Below, in pieces: positions 42,849 through 54,200 of a DNA stretch of 64,000 nt; position 1 is the stretch's first letter; each line of letters opens with the position of its first letter. The notes beneath the pieces are model-generated. The model made no database searches, was not told the origin of the DNA, and saw nothing but the letters and a program-made list of their open reading frames with translations. The translations under genes were made by a program, and so were the position numbers. Source of the DNA: Hawksworthiomyces lignivorus (taxonomy: Eukaryota; Ascomycota; Sordariomycetes; Ophiostomatales; Ophiostomataceae); the NCBI GenBank assembly GCA_002917075.1, contig NTMA01000103.1:62001-126000 (forward strand), written 5' to 3'.

Positions 42849-43388
42849 TCAGCTTTGCGGAACCGGCGAAATCAAAACAACGGAATCACCTAGAAGCAGA
42901 CTATCAGCACAAACAACTGTTCTCAGAGCTAGATAGAGTACACATGCCATACGTACCGCGCACGAAAAGCATCTCCGACTTCCGGCTCACAGTCTATTCG
43001 TTCATGTAAGAAGAGCAGTTAGTTACCAAAGATACAACCCACACAAATAGCGACCTTCTGACCAAATATATCATATCGCACTTACCCGGACTTCCTGCTC
43101 CTCTTCGTCCTCGTCGTCTTCCTCGGTAATGTAGATGGTCTCTTCGACGTCGCCAAGCACCAGGTTGCAATGGCTATCGTATGCCTATATGAACAAGAGT
43201 TGGCGGTCTTCCTGAAAACGAAATACAAAAAATGGCAGCACAAAAAGAGGGTCAGATTCACTTACATGAAGGCGCCCTTTCAATTCCCGGTCTCCACGCA
43301 ATTTGACAAATACCAGCTCGTCGAGCAGAAGCTTCACCAGGTCAAGAGGTTCCGAGACAGGCCCCGTCTCGTCCGCTTCGTCGGCCAT
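42849..43388 (-). CDS. U6 snRNA-associated Sm-like protein LSm3
   Basis: Four exons: 43388-43266, 43184-43086, 42993-42957 and 42889-42849. All introns are GT-AG and in phase (donors GTAAGT, GTAAGT, GTACGT), giving 99 residues. The Sm1 motif is [20 protein letters not shown] then [20 protein letters not shown] with VEETIY, and the Sm2 motif is [18 protein letters not shown]. LSm3 is a subunit of the heptameric Lsm2-8 ring (U6 snRNP, nucleus) and of the Lsm1-7 ring (mRNA decapping, cytoplasm). The acidic linker [11 protein letters not shown] between the two motifs is normal for LSm3. Only the first exon is obvious as an open frame; the other three are short and appear only after splicing. Confidence 0.95.
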
Positions 43389-44231
43389 GGCTTTCTCGTT
43401 TTTGGGTTCTTGAAGACGCAGAGAAAAGAAACGCGGAGAAAGGATCCGCGTCGGAGCGCTACAACAGGGCTATGCCAGACAGAAGAGAACAATAGCGTCC
43501 GACGTTGTGCTTTTCGCGATCTTGCTACAGTGGGGTAGTTCTCAGTTCACGAAGCCTTTGGCTAGCACACTATAGATTTTCGTTAGGAGCTTGTGAGCTA
43601 CGGATTGCCGGTACGGAGAAACTAATGACCGCGTTTTGCAGTAGAGTACCGCTAAAGCCGCCCCCAAAGGTGTTTTACATAGGAAGCCAGCGATATAGCG
43701 CGAAATATGTGAGCTTGCCTATTGATAAGAAAAAAAAAAAACAAAAAAAAAAAAGGAAAATAAAACGCGGATCTCCACTTCGCAAAAATAGCCTGCCATT
43801 TAGCTGCTTCTTTCAAGATTGCTGCTTGCTTTCCACTATTCTCACTAAATCACAATGTCTCCTCTTTCTGATCCTTCACTTGTTTAGTGGACTGGTTAGT
43901 GAGAAAAGGGGAAGAAACGGTGCCTGGGCAACTAACTCTCCACACCTGAAAGGGGAGATATACTGGGGAAAACAGGACCTAAGACACTCCTTCCCCAGTT
44001 CCCCGGACTGACGAGTCCACTTGCTACCTTTCTGTTCCGGGCTGTGGATAACAGCGCATATTCTCTTCCCCTCCCCTTTTAAAATATACGCCGAAATCTC
44101 TCTTCGCTCTCGGTATTTTTTGAATATTTTCATCGGCACCTTGCGGGGATGATGCTCTTATTCTGTTCATAAGACTATCATCTTACATGGACTTTCATCG
44201 ACTCGTTCGCGCCGAATAGTCATCCGTCCAA
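43389..44231. other. Divergent promoter region of LSM3 and the mitochondrial gene
   Basis: Contains an A-rich run (43729-43754) and an imperfect inverted repeat (AGTGGACTGGTTAG near 43888 and CTGACGAGTCCACT near 44007). ORFs 43505-44011 and 43876-44139 overlap on opposite strands without motifs. Confidence 0.5.
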
Positions 44232-46679
44232 ATGAGCTCCGTTTCCTTGGCCTCAGAGGCCCTCAGATCTCGACTTTTGCTCCTCCAGAATCCGCCTCGA
44301 GGCACGCCGTCTCGAATCTTGAAAGCTCGTCTCAGTCGAAGCTCCCGGCGACTGTTTGCGCACCATATCTCAGATACGCATTATGCACAGGCACAGTCTA
44401 TACCTATACGTCCTCTAAAGAACGCAGCCAAGAATGTATTCCAATCGCGGCCGCCACCTTCACGGCGTGGAGAGAAGCAATGGCAAAGAGCAAGCCCAAA
44501 AACCTCTTCTGACGTAGCGGTAGGGCCGGAACCATCGCATGCCCACCAAGAAGTGTTACTACTTCGCAAGATGCTTTTGGACACTGCTCCACCACCTCTG
44601 GGGTTTCCGGTTGTCGGCCGCGAGACCACGCCGGTGCTTATGCCTGGAGAGATGGCCAGCAATGAGCCATCATCACTGAGCGAGCACACGGCCGAGTCAA
44701 AATTGTCTGATTGGCGCACAGAGAGTCTTCTCCGGGTATTGCGCACAGGGGATACACGTGCCGTCTACCGGTGGTTGGTACCGGCAGAAGCACGTGCCTC
44801 TGAAACTGGACGCCCTACATCTACGGAGGCAGAACAGGAAGCACAACTGCGTTTCCAGACTGCCGCACATCTACCGCCATTGGTGTTTTCCGAGCTTCTG
44901 CGCTGCCTCGACCCTTTTGCAGTCAGCCAACACCACGACTATACGCAAAATATTTTCATCTCATCCGGCCTGTCCCAATTCACGCCGGTGCAACGGCAGG
45001 TTGATCGCTTCGGCGTCCGCGTGGTCTATACAGCACTGTTAAAGGCGCTCATGTCTGTGTACGCGCTGCGGACTGACGCCGAGCACGGTGTTCTTTTCCA
45101 CGACTACATTGTGCTGATGCGCTGTGCCGGCGCCGCATCCGACGTGTCCGCCGCCAAGTGGGTCTGGCATGCCATGGAGAAGGGCGGCTACCTCCCGTGG
45201 AGGCAGAGTGAGGCATACGCCGAGTTTATCAAAGCTCGATTTCTCACTGATGTACTATACACACAACAAGCTCATTCTCGACTGCGTGTTCGCCCCATAA
45301 ATCTCCACAGACAGAAGCTTATGTTGCACCCCACACGGCTGAACCGCCTTGACCGTCTGCGGAGGTCTCTCGAGCAGAACAAAGTCTTGCGGTTCGGCCA
45401 GAACCCCAAGGAGCCGGACTACGCCGAGCATTTGACGCGCATTCTGCGCAAGACAAAACCAATCCGCAATGTCTACTCCAAAGCGTCCTTGCTCGGCTAC
45501 GCCAACGACGAACGCCTCTTGGCTGCTGTTATGGTGGCATTTGGCCGAACGGGGTCGGTGAGAGCGCTAGGGACAATCTTGGCCAACTACTGGAAGGTGC
45601 GCGTAGCCCAAGACAAGACCACGGGCAGAGTAACTGTAAGCGGGGGTGCCTTTTTCCCTCCTGACTCGCCGATGCGGCCCTCGACTGTGCTGCTCGACGC
45701 AGTGGTCCAGGCCTACTGCTGCAATGGAGAGGTTGCGTGTGCCCTGCAGGTTGTAGACTACCTGTCGCGGCGTTACAACATCGCCATCCCCGACAAGATC
45801 TGGTTTGATCTGTTGAGCTGGGCTTATATCATGACGACGAAGCCAGCTTCTACCGAGTGGAAGCTGGCAGGTTTCCCAGGGCGGGTACTCAAGCCAAGCA
45901 CAACGGAGATGATCTGGAATGCCATGACGTCGGAGCCGTACAATGTGCAGCCCGGCTTTGCACAGTACGACATCCTGATCAAGATCCTGATCCACCAGCA
46001 CAAGTATGACGCGGCGCTCGCGCGGATGCGACAAGCCAGGCTCTTCTACCAAGAGCAGCTGTGCGAGCAGGAGGACGCTATGCTGGCGTATGCAGAGGCG
46101 GCACGGCAGCACGTCGAACGGGGCGCGGTGGCCAAGCGTTACTACAAAGCCCTCAACAGGAAATGGTACATGTGGTACAGCATCCAGACCTGGTGCTGGA
46201 ATATCCTGAAAAAGCTGCGGCCGCGCGGCCTGTGCGACCCGTTCATCGTGCAGACGGTCCCGCGCATACTGGACGAGTTCCGGCCCTTTGTCCCAGAGCT
46301 TGCACGGTATAAAATTGAGACTGGAGTGGTGGAGATCCGCGAGCCAAATCCGCACCCGAAATACGTGATGTCACTGAAGACGGTGTCTCTGCCGGCATTG
46401 CGGCCACACATTCAAAATCCAAATGAAGGCAGCTCAACTCTCACTGCCGACCCCGAGGATATTGCGGCACCGCCACCTGGCTCTAACGATGGCAGCGAGA
46501 TTCAGAGCGAAATTGAGCCGCAACCAGCGATTCCCTATAAAGATCTATGGCGTCGGCAGTCCACCCACTTCAGTCGCCGCCAGACTATGAAAGTCCGCAA
46601 AGCTGTATGGTCCACGCCGAACTTGAAGGATCTGGGCCCTAATACACCGCGGGAGTGGCTGGTTCGAGAGTTTGCTTGA
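44232..46679 (+). CDS. Mitochondrial PPR-like protein, probable ATP13/Aep2-type ATPase expression factor
   Basis: Intronless, 815 residues. The N-terminus is rich in Arg, Ser and Leu and poor in acidic residues (LRSRLLLLQNPPRGTPSRIL), typical of a mitochondrial targeting sequence. Residues about 280-620 hold helical repeat-like segments, for example VYTALLKALMSVYALR, YIVLMRCAGAASDVSAAKWV, WHAMEKGGYLPWRQS, AVMVAFGRTGSVRALGTIL and YDILIKILIHQHKYDAALAR, consistent with pentatricopeptide-like pairs. The RCAGAASD segment is the part I associate with the ATP13 (mitochondrial ATPase expression) family, whose yeast member Aep2/Atp13 is required for expression of the mitochondrial mRNA for ATP synthase subunit 9. 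It may instead be a Cya5/Pet309-like PPR protein. The C-terminal 100 residues are Pro/Ser/Glu-rich and probably disordered. Confidence 0.65.
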   Translation: MSSVSLASEALRSRLLLLQNPPRGTPSRILKARLSRSSRRLFAHHISDTHYAQAQSIPIRPLKNAAKNVFQSRPPPSRRGEKQWQRASPKTSSDVAVGPEPSHAHQEVLLLRKMLLDTAPPPLGFPVVGRETTPVLMPGEMASNEPSSLSEHTAESKLSDWRTESLLRVLRTGDTRAVYRWLVPAEARASETGRPTSTEAEQEAQLRFQTAAHLPPLVFSELLRCLDPFAVSQHHDYTQNIFISSGLSQFTPVQRQVDRFGVRVVYTALLKALMSVYALRTDAEHGVLFHDYIVLMRCAGAASDVSAAKWVWHAMEKGGYLPWRQSEAYAEFIKARFLTDVLYTQQAHSRLRVRPINLHRQKLMLHPTRLNRLDRLRRSLEQNKVLRFGQNPKEPDYAEHLTRILRKTKPIRNVYSKASLLGYANDERLLAAVMVAFGRTGSVRALGTILANYWKVRVAQDKTTGRVTVSGGAFFPPDSPMRPSTVLLDAVVQAYCCNGEVACALQVVDYLSRRYNIAIPDKIWFDLLSWAYIMTTKPASTEWKLAGFPGRVLKPSTTEMIWNAMTSEPYNVQPGFAQYDILIKILIHQHKYDAALARMRQARLFYQEQLCEQEDAMLAYAEAARQHVERGAVAKRYYKALNRKWYMWYSIQTWCWNILKKLRPRGLCDPFIVQTVPRILDEFRPFVPELARYKIETGVVEIREPNPHPKYVMSLKTVSLPALRPHIQNPNEGSSTLTADPEDIAAPPPGSNDGSEIQSEIEPQPAIPYKDLWRRQSTHFSRRQTMKVRKAVWSTPNLKDLGPNTPREWLVREFA

Positions 46680-47129
46680 GCATGTCTGTCGCTTCTTTCG
46701 CATTTTTTTTTAAACTTTTTCATTTCTTTGTTTTTTGTAATGCCTTCTCTTTGTATATTTGATACATTCTTCGGGTACATAAACAGAGATACATGGACAA
46801 CGTTGCGTCCTGCCATTAAATTTTGGCCTGTACATTCTGGTATACAAACATTGTTTGAAACAGGGCGAAAGGGACCGAGAGGCCAAGCTCGCAGACGTAT
46901 TAAAACACCAGCTAGGCGCAAACTATCCCTGCGCGTCCTGTGTAATTAAGCCCATACTGAGCCATACCAAGTATTAAATTAATTCGTAATTCGTATGCTT
47001 TCTTTTTTTTCTTTTTCAATTTTTTTGTGAGCAGTGTGTAGCTTTCTTTGCTTCTTGTATCTTCTTTTTTGGCTTTAGCTTTTTTTTTTTTTTGTTCGCT
47101 TCTTATTTGTGTCCGTCCCTACCCCTAGA
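46680..47129. other. Intergenic between convergent genes
   Basis: T-rich 450-bp 3' flank of the mitochondrial gene (plus) and PIG-L (minus). No gene seen. Confidence 0.6.
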
Positions 47130-48167
47130 TCATGGCTTCTGCTGATGCAGATCCGCTGGCCCGAAGCCGCCCTCCAGCCGCAGGTCGTTTATCGTCATAT
47201 AGCGGCTCAGAGTGATCCAGCCATATCGGAACCACACCATCTGGCTCTTGTGCGCCGTGGTCATGGCCTTCCAGGCTGTTGCAAGCCCGCCTGCCGACGC
47301 CGACGGGTGCAGGTTCGAAAGGAATAGGAGCACGCCGGGGTGCGCCTTGTCGCGCGTCTGGCGCAGCCGGAGGGCCCACATGCCCAGGGTGGGAATGATA
47401 TCCAGCAGTGCTGTGAACTTGCGTAGCAGTGGTACGGTCGTCAGTGTGTAGAGGTCGACTGGCGCCTGCCAGCCGGAGTGGCCTTGGACCAGAGTCGCCA
47501 TGAACTGCCGCGCTCCGCGGTAGAGGGAGATGTGGTTGGGGTGGCCCGACACGCCATGGTCGTCAAAGGTGACGAGAACGTCGATCGTGACCGGGGGCGG
47601 CCCATTATCGGAGGCGGATTTCTTCTTGTTGCTCGGCGCGGCCAGTGCCGGCGCAAAGGCGCTCGACAGCAGGGACGCGATGGCCTGGCTGTCCCAGTGC
47701 GTAGTCATTGAGTCTTGGAAGTCACTGGAAAGCCAAAAGGAAGAGCGGTTAGACTCAAAAAACTGTTTGCTGCTGGGCGGGGGTCTGGAGGAGGAAGCGA
47801 GAGGGGAAAAGGGGGAGGAGGGGGAGGGGGGGAGAACGTACGGACTCTCCACTACAAACACGTCGTCTTCGCTCCGGAGACCAAGAGTCATGGCGCTCTT
47901 GACCAGCTCGTGCTTGCGCACCTCGCCCAGCCCCGCGGCGTCGCCGCTGCTCAGGCACAGGATCTTGACGTGGTTGCCCGTCTCTGGGCGCGTCAGGGCC
48001 AGGACCGTCGGCGCGAAGAACATGGCCTCGTCGTCGGGGTGGGCGATCAGCAAGCAAATGCGCTTGTTGTGCAGCTTCGGGAAGCGCGACATCACCACGC
48101 TGGTCGTGTACATGTACAAGATGGGCACGAGCACGACGAGCGCGCCGAGCAGCGAGAGGAGGCCCAT
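47130..48167 (-). CDS. GlcNAc-PI de-N-acetylase (PIG-L / Gpi12)
   Basis: Exons 48167-47842 and 47724-47130 give 306 residues. The intron (GTACGT donor, TTTCCAG acceptor) is pyrimidine-rich and open in frame, so it could be misread as coding; removing it restores VESP-DFQDSMTTHW, the expected LmbE/PIG-L context. The start at 48167 gives the N-terminal ER anchor (MGLLSLLGALVVLVPILYMY); an ATG 56 codons upstream is in leader sequence. Catalytic features: AHPDDE (His43-Glu47, zinc site), the CLSSGDAAGLGEVRKHEL loop and TFDDHGVSGHPNH. The enzyme deacetylates GlcNAc-phosphatidylinositol, the second step of GPI anchor synthesis, on the cytosolic face of the ER. Relevant to the GPI-anchored proteins at 7.0-7.8 kb and probably 38.0-38.9 kb, though not linked to them genetically. 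Confidence 0.94.
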   Translation of the reverse strand: MGLLSLLGALVVLVPILYMYTTSVVMSRFPKLHNKRICLLIAHPDDEAMFFAPTVLALTRPETGNHVKILCLSSGDAAGLGEVRKHELVKSAMTLGLRSEDDVFVVESPYVLPPSPSSPFSPLASSSRPPPSSKQFFESNRSSFWLSSDFQDSMTTHWDSQAIASLLSSAFAPALAAPSNKKKSASDNGPPPVTIDVLVTFDDHGVSGHPNHISLYRGARQFMATLVQGHSGWQAPVDLYTLTTVPLLRKFTALLDIIPTLGMWALRLRQTRDKAHPGVLLFLSNLHPSASAGGLATAWKAMTTAHKSQMVWFRYGWITLSRYMTINDLRLEGGFGPADLHQQKP

Positions 48168-49126
48168 GGGCGCGGCTGGAGGTCGGGCGATGCGGAAGGC
48201 TGTGTCTACGTAGAGCCGGTTTTCTGTGCTTCCGTTCCCTTGGTGTCTCTCGCATCGAAATCTAGCGCTGTCGTGTGCTTGGATGCGCGCAGGCAAGGCA
48301 GCAGGGCCCGTCAGTGAAATCGAGAATGGAAGCAAACGAGAAAGAGAGAGAGCGCCTCTCTTTTCTGGTGGTCTCGTGCGATAATGCCACCTTGCGATTT
48401 TGGAGGAGCACTAACTTAGCAGCCCCCCCCCTGTCCCAGTCCCTGGTCCCCCGGTCTCTTGGATAACAATGGTGTAATGAACGGCCAACGGCGAGGGGGG
48501 AACAGAATTAAAAAGCGTAATTACTCCGCAGCGCTCCCGTTGCTGCATAGATTAGCAGCACAGCAGCAAAGATTGGAACGTTTATGCCGCCTGACAATCA
48601 CCTGCACGAATCGCAATCTTAGCAGCCCTCTCACATGTGACACAGGTGCCGACAGGGAGGAGGAAAGTCTTCTGCGGGTTGCTGAAAGAAGTAAGATACC
48701 AGAAGGTTAATCAAAGTAGGCCCCCACCCAAAAGAAGAAAATAGCGCTAAATTTCCCAGGGGCTGCGCGCGGAGAGACGCATTAATACAATGCCCGTATC
48801 TTAAGCATGCAGCATACTCGTATAGCCTGGTAGAAATCACCGAGCTCCGAGCTTCCAGGCCGTCCCGAACGCTGCAAAAATTCCTGGTCATGCAAGGGAA
48901 AAAGTCAGGCAAGCGTGTCTTTTCTAATTGGTTTCTGGGGACGCATTGACGTAGAGAGTTTATTTTTATTACCTCCAAGGTCTGATATTACACGTGTTTC
49001 CTTCTCCTATTTGGAGCTCACGAGAGCGAAGATTTCAGCTTCAGCATTGATTCACGCAGATCAGGAAGATCTGCCGGTTTCTTCAAGCGAGCGCTGCCTT
49101 GTTATTTTCATCTTGCTCAGACAGCC
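48168..49126. other. Divergent promoter region of PIG-L and the DUF7719 gene
   Basis: C-rich on plus around 48421-48430. I see no motif-bearing ORF. Confidence 0.55.
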
Positions 49127-49906
49127 ATGGCCAAGAAGGCGCGAAAAGAAGCTCTTACCGATGCCGCCGGCATCCGCCTTCAGCAGCCCGATCGGTCAGC
49201 GCCTACAGAGGCAACGCTGCTGCAGATGGCTGGCGAACGAAGTCTGTTCAAGCAGGCCGAAATCCGGCAGCGGGAACTAGATAGAAGTCGGGGCAAGCCG
49301 GTGAAAGAAGCCAAATCTACCAGCGAAGAAGCCGACGATGGCGATGACAGTGACGGCCCCGAGTTCTCACCCCGAGCGGAACGCATCCTCGACACACTTC
49401 TCTGGTCTGTCAGTCTGACCATGCTGCATTTTACGCTCGACGTCCTTGTCCAGAACCAATATGCCGTGGATATTGAGTGGCCTAAGATCGTGATTCGTGC
49501 CGTGCAGGCACTGGCTGGTAAGTGCCTTCTCCCTGCAATAGCTGCCTTCGCTTTGCTGCGCGTCCAAAACATTACAAAGCAGAACTAACGAGGCCATCTG
49601 TTGTCAGTCTTTGCGCTCCTCTTTTACAACCTCCACCGACATCCGTCAGACCCCCGACTGCTCCCTGGCATACCCGACCGCTTTCAGTATCCCCTGCGCC
49701 AGTCTATTTTCTTCGTCACCAGCTCTCTCACAGGCTGCTACCTTATTCATATCACTAACCGCTACGGTTACATCGCTGTCATGAAGCAAGCGCCCCCTGT
49801 TGGCTGCCTTTGGATATGGTCCGTCATCGAGCTGGATCTGGCCTGGGCCGTCATCAGCCTAGCGATCGCTGGAGGCTTCTTAAAGCTCATGGGATATGGA
49901 CTTTAG
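49127..49906 (+). CDS. DUF7719-like conserved membrane protein
   Basis: Exons 49127-49517 and 49608-49906 (GTAAGT donor, CTAAC branch, TTGTCAG acceptor) give 229 residues. The first 80 residues are soluble and charged (MAKKARKEALTDAAGIRLQQ; acidic EEADDGDDSDGPE). Then come four membrane segments: ILDTLLWSVSLTMLHFTLDVLV, VIRAVQALAVFALLFYNL, IFFVTSSLTGCYLIHI and a C-terminal VIELDLAWAVISLAIAGGFLKL. I recognise the layout as the fungal DUF7719 membrane family, whose role is unknown. Without splicing it would end at an intronic stop at 49586-49588. Confidence 0.8.
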
Positions 49907-50224
49907 ACGTATAGTGAAGTATCATTGTCTCGGGAGTTATTCTTAGGATTTTACCAGCACCTCAACTTAAATTCCTTTGTTTAAATACCTTGCCACGCTT
50001 GCCTACGATAAGCACAATTGCCGTGTAGTAAGTAGTCTGTCATGGAAATACATGGAGCACACGGAACCTCGATCCCGATTTCTACTATGCGGGGCATGGG
50101 GCCCCAGTGGTTGCTACACGCCATGAGGGGCGCCCATTTCCTGCTTATAAACCCCAGTTCATCGCCAACTGAGAAAGAGGCGTTGCGACGACAAACTTTA
50201 ATTTAAGCTACAAAAACTCTCACC
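49907..50224. other. Short intergenic stretch
   Basis: 3' flank of the DUF7719 gene and promoter of the NmrA-like gene. I see nothing else. Confidence 0.5.
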
Positions 50225-51217
50225 ATGAAGACAATTGGCGTTTTCCCTGCTTCTGGAAAACTGGGAGGTAGCACGGTTCGGCACCTGCTGAACCTCGTCC
50301 CTCCCAGCCAGGTCGTCCTCATCTGCCGTCATCCGGAGAAGGTCCCCGCCGAGTATACAGGGAAGGGCGCACAGGTGCGCCAAGCCGAATATGAAGCCAG
50401 CCCCGCAGAATTGGAGGCCGCATTTTCGGGCATCGACGTGCTCTTTCTCATTTCCTACCCGAGCCACGTGCACAAGCTCCGCGTCCAAGTGCAGCTGCCG
50501 GCAATCGATGCCGCTCGCCGCGCAGGCGTGAAGCACCTTCTGTACAGCTCGCTCGCGTATGGTGGCCCGGCTGACAGCCGCGAATCGCGCGCCGTCGTGA
50601 TGCAGGCGCATCTCGATTCGGAGAAGCACCTCCGGGAGCTGGCGGCGGCAGCGGCGTCGGAGCCGAACCCGTTCCGCTTCACAGCCATCCGGGAGGGCCT
50701 CTACGCCGAGAGCGTGCCCATCTACACGGGATTTTTCAACCCCGAGAAAAACACATCGGGCCTCATCCGCATCCCGCACGACGGGTCCGCCCCGGGCATC
50801 GCCTGGGCCCGGATCGACGACCTCGGAGAAGCTACCGCGCGCATCGTCGCCGCAGCGGCCGCGGGAGACGAGGCTGCGCGAGCCAACCCGTCTCTCGCCG
50901 CCGCCGCCGACTACCTCTCGCGGGGCGACACCATCCTGCTGAGCGGGCCGCGCGTCTGGACGCTGGCCGAAACAGTGGACGCGGCGTTCAACAAGGACGG
51001 CAAGCAGCCGCCCGTGCGCATCCAGAAGATCAGCGTCGACGAGTACATTGCACAGCCGGCGGTGCAGGCCGTGTTTGGGGCAGCGGGCAAGGGAGACGGC
51101 TACGACAGGGCGCGCACGTGGGCCACCGCCTGGGATGCCATCCAGCACGGCGAAACGTCCGTGGTGACGTCGGCCCTGGCCGACATCCTGGGGCGCGATC
51201 CGACGCCGAAATTTTGA
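50225..51217 (+). CDS. NmrA-like / atypical SDR NAD(P)-binding protein
   Basis: Intronless, 330 residues. The Rossmann start IGVFPASGKLGGSTVRHLL carries a degenerate G-x-x-G-x-x-G loop. A typical NmrA/quinone-reductase-2 course follows: VVLICRHPEKVP, AFSGIDVLFLISYPS, AGVKHLLYSSLAYGG and FTAIREGLYAESVPIY. There is no YxxxK catalytic pair, as expected of NmrA-type members, which act as NADP(H) sensors or flavin/quinone reductases. The gene is richer in G+C than its neighbours (many GCC/GCG/CGC codons), so it may be a recent arrival or just highly biased. Best labelled NAD(P)-binding protein of unknown substrate. Confidence 0.85.
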   Translation: MKTIGVFPASGKLGGSTVRHLLNLVPPSQVVLICRHPEKVPAEYTGKGAQVRQAEYEASPAELEAAFSGIDVLFLISYPSHVHKLRVQVQLPAIDAARRAGVKHLLYSSLAYGGPADSRESRAVVMQAHLDSEKHLRELAAAAASEPNPFRFTAIREGLYAESVPIYTGFFNPEKNTSGLIRIPHDGSAPGIAWARIDDLGEATARIVAAAAAGDEAARANPSLAAAADYLSRGDTILLSGPRVWTLAETVDAAFNKDGKQPPVRIQKISVDEYIAQPAVQAVFGAAGKGDGYDRARTWATAWDAIQHGETSVVTSALADILGRDPTPKF

Positions 51218-54200
51218 GGCGCAGCGCTTGGGTCTACGACGGTCGCCGCATATAGCCGAGGCAGGCTGTCAGAAGCAAAAGCTGAAGTTGCCAGGATACG
51301 ATGGCTATGCGGAGAGCGGTGTTGAGGTGGAGCTGAACCATATACATTGATCTGTTCTTGTTATACATTCTAGTGATGGGCCGCGCCTCGCTGTAGAATA
51401 CACGCGGCAGTACACGGGATGAAGAGCCATGATCAGACCGCTCAAGCTGCGGAGCTGTAGGGGGGCGGTATTTTACATGAGAAATGAAATGAAGTTATAC
51501 TCCTCGGACAGACATATCAGTTTCCATTACCAAATCGTCGGCCATTTCCATCCGGGTAGGTGATAATGAGCTGGTCCCAGAGGTCTTTGCGAAAGCCAAG
51601 CAAACGGCGAATTCCTGGCGATGGATACAACACTGACGGTAGGAAAACTTTCTGTCGGCCACCTCCGATGGCCTACCGAAAGCTCAGGGAGAACCAACAA
51701 ACGGTTCGAAACGGAGCCAGGCAGTAAATGGTCTAGACTTAAAAAAAAAAAAAATTGATGACTCCTGCTCCGTACGGGCTTACTACGGGTGATGGTTCAT
51801 TGTCGGTCCGCTTTTCGCCTTGTTAATTTGCACTAAATATTTGCCATAATGGACCTGGCCTCCTTATTAGGAAAAGAAAAATCCAAAATGTTTCTAGAAA
51901 TAGAAGTTTTTTTTTTTTTTTTTCCTACAATCTGATAATAACAAGTAGCTGAGCGGCGTGAAACGTTGCAGGGGCAAAAGGAGAGAACAAAGCAAGCGGT
52001 GTACGGTGACCGAGCAGTAAAAATAAGAAAACAAAACTACAGGATAGACATCGCCGTAGCCAGCCGCTGTGGAGAATGTGGAATTCGACTTCGTTTCTGT
52101 CTATTCCGTAAGTCTGACGTGCTCTGTCAGAAAAATATATTCTCTAGTTTACGAATTCCTATTTGGGCGACCCATCAAGGTGGTGAGATGGCCTGTGAAG
52201 AAAGCTGCGCGCGACAAGGCCCAGAGGAATGCCTTGAATTCCGAAATTAGTCGGGAGAAAAAGTGCCGTACACTAGGTGGGAAACAATTTCTGCTCGAGA
52301 AAAATAAGGGCAAGCAAGTGGTTGCCGTAACGAAGCGCAGCCGCCGAGGTGGAGAGGCTGTCCCCTAGTTATGGTCTACAACTCCCTGGTATCGTGTTTT
52401 CAGAACCTCTCGTCTTCTTCTGCGGATGCACGTTTCCTAGCAGTCAAATCCAAAGCTGCAAATATTACCTAACACAAAATGTCAGGAAAGGAAAAACATA
52501 CGTTGAGTATGTATACAAAGCATGGGGTTTGATCTCGCACCATTTGTGACAGGTGAATATATGGCAAGATTTAGGACAAGAGGCGCCGTTAAAACGGAGC
52601 ACCGCGAAGTGGAAACAAAGAATATACGGTGGCTCGGTGGATATTCGTTGGTGTGGAAAAGAGTATGGAGTACGGAGTAGATGAGAAACCAAGGCTCATA
52701 GGGCCACTAGATCCACCGTTCTTTCTCTTAAAGTTGCCTTTTTCTAACAGCGTTTTAGAACGGTAGATTTTGCTGTCTTTTATTTATTTTCCCTCTTCGT
52801 GCAATCTAAAGTACACGTCGAATACCCGGCGTTCAATATTTTCTCAGTGCTGTATACGGAGTACCTAACATCTAACGTGAATACCAAAATGTTGTAGTTC
52901 CACCCAAGCGAAGAAAATTATAGTTTAACTCTTTACAATAAAAATAGAGTCGATCTTTTACAAAGATATGCAGTGTGTGCATCGTCAGATTTGCATTGCG
53001 TCCTCGTACATGACGTAAACGAGAGTCGAGCAGTGACATGATCAGGCAATATTTACTGCCTCGTACACAATTATAGATCTTACGACCGCAAAATGGGTGT
53101 GAAAGCTGCTCTTTCGCCCTCCGATACAGGTCCGCGGGAAATGACTAGATGGTAAGCCATTGTTGCATTTCTCCTGGGTTGCGTGCGGTTTAGTGGTTGT
53201 GTAATAATTAGTCTTTTGCAACGCTCTTTGTTTCCCGCCCGACGCTCTGACCAGCGCATTGATATAAGGCTGTTGGCTTTTCGGGCATTGGAGATATATC
53301 GGCTTTTTCGCCAGCTGAAGAATGGGTCACTCTGAGGTTCATACTGGTAGACAGATATCCGCCGCAATCTGAGAAAACCCACAAGAATGTGATCGTCAAA
53401 TGCAGATTATTTGCTTCCCTCATGTCTTCTTTCATCAGCCCACATCATCGTTACTGCAGTCCAAAATCCCCGTAATGTCTCTACACTGAGGCAAAGTCGC
53501 CAACAAAATACGAAGACACAAACACTCGGTCATACCTTTCGGCAGAGACATCCGAACTATTCAAAAAATGTCTGACACCTGTAATATCGGAGAAGTGAGC
53601 TCAAGCTGCGGTCACCTCAACGGCCAAGCCGTATTATTAGATGTTGGAGTCGGACTTGGTGCCTTGATCATTGTCTGACCAGGCACGCGCTTTTAGCTTT
53701 TGTCTTTACAGGCCTATGTCACTGCCAAGAGTGCGCAATAGAGGTAACTGAGCTTCTCTCTTTTTTTTTTTTTAAAGCCTAGACCCTTTGTCTTCCTCTA
53801 CAATCCCGTATACGTATCTCGGTATCCTTCTTCTTTAGTTGCCTCGTTGCCACAACCAATCGCTGAGAAAACAAGCTCTCAAGCCAAATGTCAGTCACCT
53901 GGGCTCATGCTCAGGCCGCAGTAGAATGGACACCCTCTTTGCAGAGGGCGTGCAAATAGTACAACACACACAAGCACGCGCGCACGCACACTTCTTTTTA
54001 CTGGTACCTGTTGGTTCGACCGTAACCGGCCGCTAAGAAAACCGCATCACTTTGATGCGACGCTGCATTACAGCTCTTTTAGGCAATTTTCCTTCACACG
54101 TCGTGCACTATTCGGGACATCCTTGAAGCTCACGCCAGCTGTTAAGTTAAGCTGCGTTGGTCATCTCATTTGATTTTCTTCACGTCAACACACGCGCGGG

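Noticed and set aside
44007..44021. CTGACGAGTCC as a ribozyme core
   Set aside because: It forms only a 4-bp hairpin and lacks the downstream CGAAA element.
45567..46355. 262-residue minus-strand ORF
   Set aside because: Antisense to the mitochondrial PPR-like gene; no domain seen.
50198..51148. 316-residue minus-strand ORF
   Set aside because: Antisense shadow of the G+C-rich NmrA-like gene; long because stop codons are rare in GC-rich DNA.
54009..54030. GGTTCGACC as a tRNA B box
   Set aside because: No T-stem pairing, no A box and no acceptor stem at the right distances.
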